From JAHLMP01 sp964608845 (GTDB taxonomy: Archaea > Aenigmatarchaeota > Aenigmatarchaeia > GW2011-AR5 > JAHLMP01), in NCBI GenBank assembly GCA_964608845.1, contig CAZSPP010000028.1, positions 1 through 7,660 on the forward strand: a stretch of 7,660 nt of DNA, written 5' to 3'. How positions within the stretch are numbered: the stretch's first letter is position 1; each line of letters starts with the position of its first letter. Below, in pieces: positions 6,290 through 7,660 of this stretch. The position numbers and the translations under genes were made by a program. The notes under the pieces were generated by a model. It saw only the letters and a program-made list of their open reading frames with translations, made no database searches and was not told the DNA's origin.

Positions 6290-6346
6290 TTGCTTAATTT
6301 AATGGTTATAGATGAGTATAACAGAAAGTTTATTAAACATTAGCAA
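6290..6346. repeat. Imperfect inverted repeat (19 pairs)
   Basis: Stem segments are TTGCT/AGCAA (6290-6294 with 6342-6346), AA/TT after a single-base bulge (6296-6297 with 6340-6341), TTTAAT/ATTAAA (6298-6303 with 6332-6337) and GTTATA/TATAAC (6305-6310 with 6317-6322). The loop is GATGAG. There is an asymmetric internal loop of one base against nine. It could be an RNA hairpin or a protein-binding palindrome; AT-richness makes weaker versions common by chance. Confidence 0.5.
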
Positions 6347-6413
6347 ATTTCGAGGAATAAAATAAAAAATTAGTTCTAAGCATCTTGGTATCAAAAACTT
6401 AGATTTCAATAAG

Positions 6414-6420
6414 TATAAAA
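6414..6420 (+). promoter_or_regulatory. TATA box of the Cys-rich surface protein gene
   Basis: TATAAAA, preceded by AATAAG, predicts transcription starting near 6442, about 13 bases before the ATG at 6455. The sequence GAAGGAT at 6436-6442 could act as a weak ribosome site only if transcription began slightly earlier. A second TATA-like run at 6441-6448 is too close to the ATG to act as its promoter. Confidence 0.45.
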
Positions 6421-6454
6421 TCTTTTTATTTATCCGAAGGATATAAAAATTAAA

Positions 6455-7660
6455 ATGGAAGTAAAAACAATTTTCTTAATTTTAATAACCGTTGTAATAA
6501 TTGTAGTAAGCTTATCTATTCTTGCAACAATCTCTGGAATTTCAACAAACTTTCCAGATTATCTGAGAAATTTTGTTGAAGGTGTTTATTCTACAATTTT
6601 TGGAAAACCTTATAACATATGCGAAGCATATAAAGATAAGCTTATTTCCTATGGAGAATTTAAAACTATACTTATAGCTTTAAAGCAAAATGCTTGTAAA
6701 GATGAACATGCAATAGTTAGATTAAGCTTTTCTTTATCAAAAGAGGATCTAAAAAAACTTCCTGAAGAGATAAAGATTTCAAAAAGAGAATTGGTGTTTT
6801 TTAAAGAAGCAGAGCCTTTTGGAGTTGGTGGAATAATAATAAAAGGAAATCCTGGTGAATATCCTCTAAAGATGTATGATACTGTTGAAATTTGGACAGA
6901 AGGAACTCCGGAAAAAGATATTCTAATAAAAGTTATAGCAAAAGGTTGCGATCCTTTTGATGATGTTTGTGATTTGGCTTGCTCATATAAGCGTGGTGTT
7001 TGTGATAGAGAATGTTATAAGGATGGTAAAAAAGAAGATGTTGTTTGCGATATAGATTGTGTTGATGTTAATGGAAATGGAATGATTGATGAAGAAGATC
7101 TTGATAATATATGTGATCTTGATTGTTATAACAACTTTACAAATCCAGAAAGAGCGTATGATCCGGATTGTGTAAAAATAAAAGTTGTTAATCCAGGTTT
7201 AGCATCTTCTTATGGAATTTTAGGATTTTGCGATCCGGATTCTAATGGCATAAGAGATGGAATTTGCGATCCGGATTGTGCTCAAAGAAATTATATTTGC
7301 GATCCGGATTGTGATGGAAATATAACAGAAGGAAATCCTAATGGTTATTTAGATGATGATTGCTATGTTTGTGATAAAATATGTAATGGATTTTGCTCTT
7401 TAGCTTGCAAAGCAAGTGATAAGGATCCAGATTGTCCTTATGGTTTTAAAGGATGGAATGAATTGGAAGAATGTTGTGGTAATGGAGTATGCGGAAAAAA
7501 TGAAACTTGTGAAAGTTGCAAAGAAGATTGTCCTTCAGGAAATACTTGTGAAGATTTTGACAAGGTTTGTTGCCCTTCTTCAACTGACGCAGACGAATAT
7601 GGTTGCTCTTCAAAGAAAAATTTGAGCCAAGGAGAAGAATGCTATTGTGATTCACAATGT
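6455..7660 (+). CDS. Membrane-anchored Cys-rich extracellular protein with C-D-x-x-C repeats, 3' end beyond the window
   Basis: The frame is open from the ATG at 6455 to the window edge (402 residues) with no stop. Residues 5-28 form one hydrophobic segment after a short MEVK start, so the rest is probably outside the cell. Residues 30-164 form a domain with two cysteines (56, 81) that I do not recognise. From Cys165 on, the protein is packed with cysteine: 34 in the last 238 residues. Seven C-D-x-x-C units occur (for example VCDREC, VCDIDC and ICDPDC twice). DVNGNGMIDEED (204-215) fits an EF-hand or dockerin calcium loop. A later segment starting CCGNGVCGKNETC resembles a Cys-rich module that I recall from uncultured archaeal surface proteins. 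Disulphide bonding plus calcium binding is likely. Function is unknown; a cell-surface or adhesion role is inferred only from layout. Confidence 0.85.
   Translation, partial: MEVKTIFLILITVVIIVVSLSILATISGISTNFPDYLRNFVEGVYSTIFGKPYNICEAYKDKLISYGEFKTILIALKQNACKDEHAIVRLSFSLSKEDLKKLPEEIKISKRELVFFKEAEPFGVGGIIIKGNPGEYPLKMYDTVEIWTEGTPEKDILIKVIAKGCDPFDDVCDLACSYKRGVCDRECYKDGKKEDVVCDIDCVDVNGNGMIDEEDLDNICDLDCYNNFTNPERAYDPDCVKIKVVNPGLASSYGILGFCDPDSNGIRDGICDPDCAQRNYICDPDCDGNITEGNPNGYLDDDCYVCDKICNGFCSLACKASDKDPDCPYGFKGWNELEECCGNGVCGKNETCESCKEDCPSGNTCEDFDKVCCPSSTDADEYGCSSKKNLSQGEECYCDSQC
7064..7099 (+). other. EF-hand/dockerin-like calcium loop in the Cys-rich protein
   Basis: Twelve codons give D-V-N-G-N-G-M-I-D-E-E-D (residues 204-215), with oxygen ligands at loop positions 1, 3, 5, 9 and 12, Gly at 6 and Ile at 8, as in calcium-binding EF-hand and dockerin loops. 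The C-D-x-x-C motifs VCDIDC and ICDLDC flank it closely. Confidence 0.7.
7160..7312 (+). repeat. Repeated GATCCGGATT units coding for D-P-D
   Basis: TGCGATCCGGATTGT is identical at 7265-7279 and 7298-7312. It occurs with one change at 7229-7243 (TGCGATCCGGATTCT), and its last 12 bases occur at 7160-7171. Each unit encodes (C)DPD(C/S) in frame and contains the palindrome ATCCGGAT. The proline codon CCG is used every time. Confidence 0.85.

Larger units (their letters stand above)
6244..6454 (+). other. Gene-poor stretch with a long hairpin
   Basis: No convincing gene lies between the tRNA and the Cys-rich gene. Two tiny ATG frames (12 and 13 residues) are present but have no supporting features. 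A multi-part hairpin lies at 6290-6346, and TATAAAA at 6414-6420 serves the next gene. The bases CTATCGGG at 6263-6270 are complementary to the tRNA 5' region. A small structured RNA is possible but not shown. Confidence 0.5.

Noticed and set aside
6259..6297. ATG frame of 12 residues (MPIGFMSKKIVA) after the tRNA
   Set aside because: Too short to judge, no promoter or clear ribosome site of its own, and no recognisable similarity; such frames are expected by chance.
6302..6343. ATG frame of 13 residues (MVIDEYNRKFIKH)
   Set aside because: It coincides with the inverted repeat, has no ribosome site and shows no protein-like features beyond chance.
6244..6346. Possible C/D box guide RNA (TGATG near 6257, GATGAG near 6311)
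   Set aside because: No CTGA D or D' box is found at a suitable distance, so the C-box-like words are not supported.
7160..7312. CRISPR-like array from the regularly recurring GATCCGGATT
   Set aside because: The units are short, irregularly spaced and in frame within a coding sequence as CDPDC motifs.
7416..7655. Two 69-residue frames (7416-7625 + and 7446-7655 -) near the right edge
   Set aside because: Both overlap the long Cys-rich frame, which runs unbroken from 6455; their composition is that of shifted frames.
1..7660. Insertion sequence, integrated element or defence island
   Set aside because: No transposase, integrase, terminal inverted repeats or tRNA 3'-end duplication is visible. 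The tRNA 3' end is not repeated elsewhere in the window, and most genes are housekeeping types.

Overview
The window is chromosomal DNA from an AT-rich archaeon. Four things point to Archaea: a tRNA gene whose anticodon-loop intron folds into a bulge-helix-bulge processing site and which encodes no CCA end; TATA boxes about 25 bases upstream of starts, including one leaderless start; a two-subunit 2-oxoacid:ferredoxin oxidoreductase with a fused gamma-alpha chain; and a HerA-type ATPase. Proteins are rich in Lys, Glu and Ile, as expected from the base composition. The Cys-rich surface protein at the right edge recalls proteins from uncultured small-genome (DPANN-like) archaea, but the lineage cannot be fixed from this window.

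Left to right. The + strand carries the 3' part of adenylosuccinate synthetase (purA, 2-907), a DUF429 RNase H-fold protein (951-1445), a small M50 membrane metalloprotease (1494-2090) and a HerA/FtsK-family ATPase (best start 2181, to 3467). Each of the last three has its own plausible promoter or ribosome-binding signal, so they may be separate transcripts. A 45-base gap with a hairpin separates this set from a convergent two-gene - strand operon, whose genes overlap by 4 bases and encode the beta (3513-4379) and fused gamma-alpha (4376-6052) chains of a CoA-dependent 2-oxoacid:ferredoxin oxidoreductase.

A 92-base divergent gap with a near-symmetrical TATA box lies between that operon and an intron-containing tRNA-Thr(CGT) gene (6145-6243). 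About 210 bases without a convincing gene follow, including a long imperfect hairpin. The window ends inside a gene (6455 onward) for a membrane-anchored, extracellular Cys-rich protein with repeated C-D-x-x-C motifs and EF-hand/dockerin-like loops.

Most of the window is housekeeping: purine synthesis, ferredoxin-linked oxidation of 2-oxoacids, a tRNA, and probable DNA or protein processing enzymes. I see no convincing new multi-gene defence or mobile system. The least explained object is the Cys-rich surface protein, followed by the hairpin region before it.
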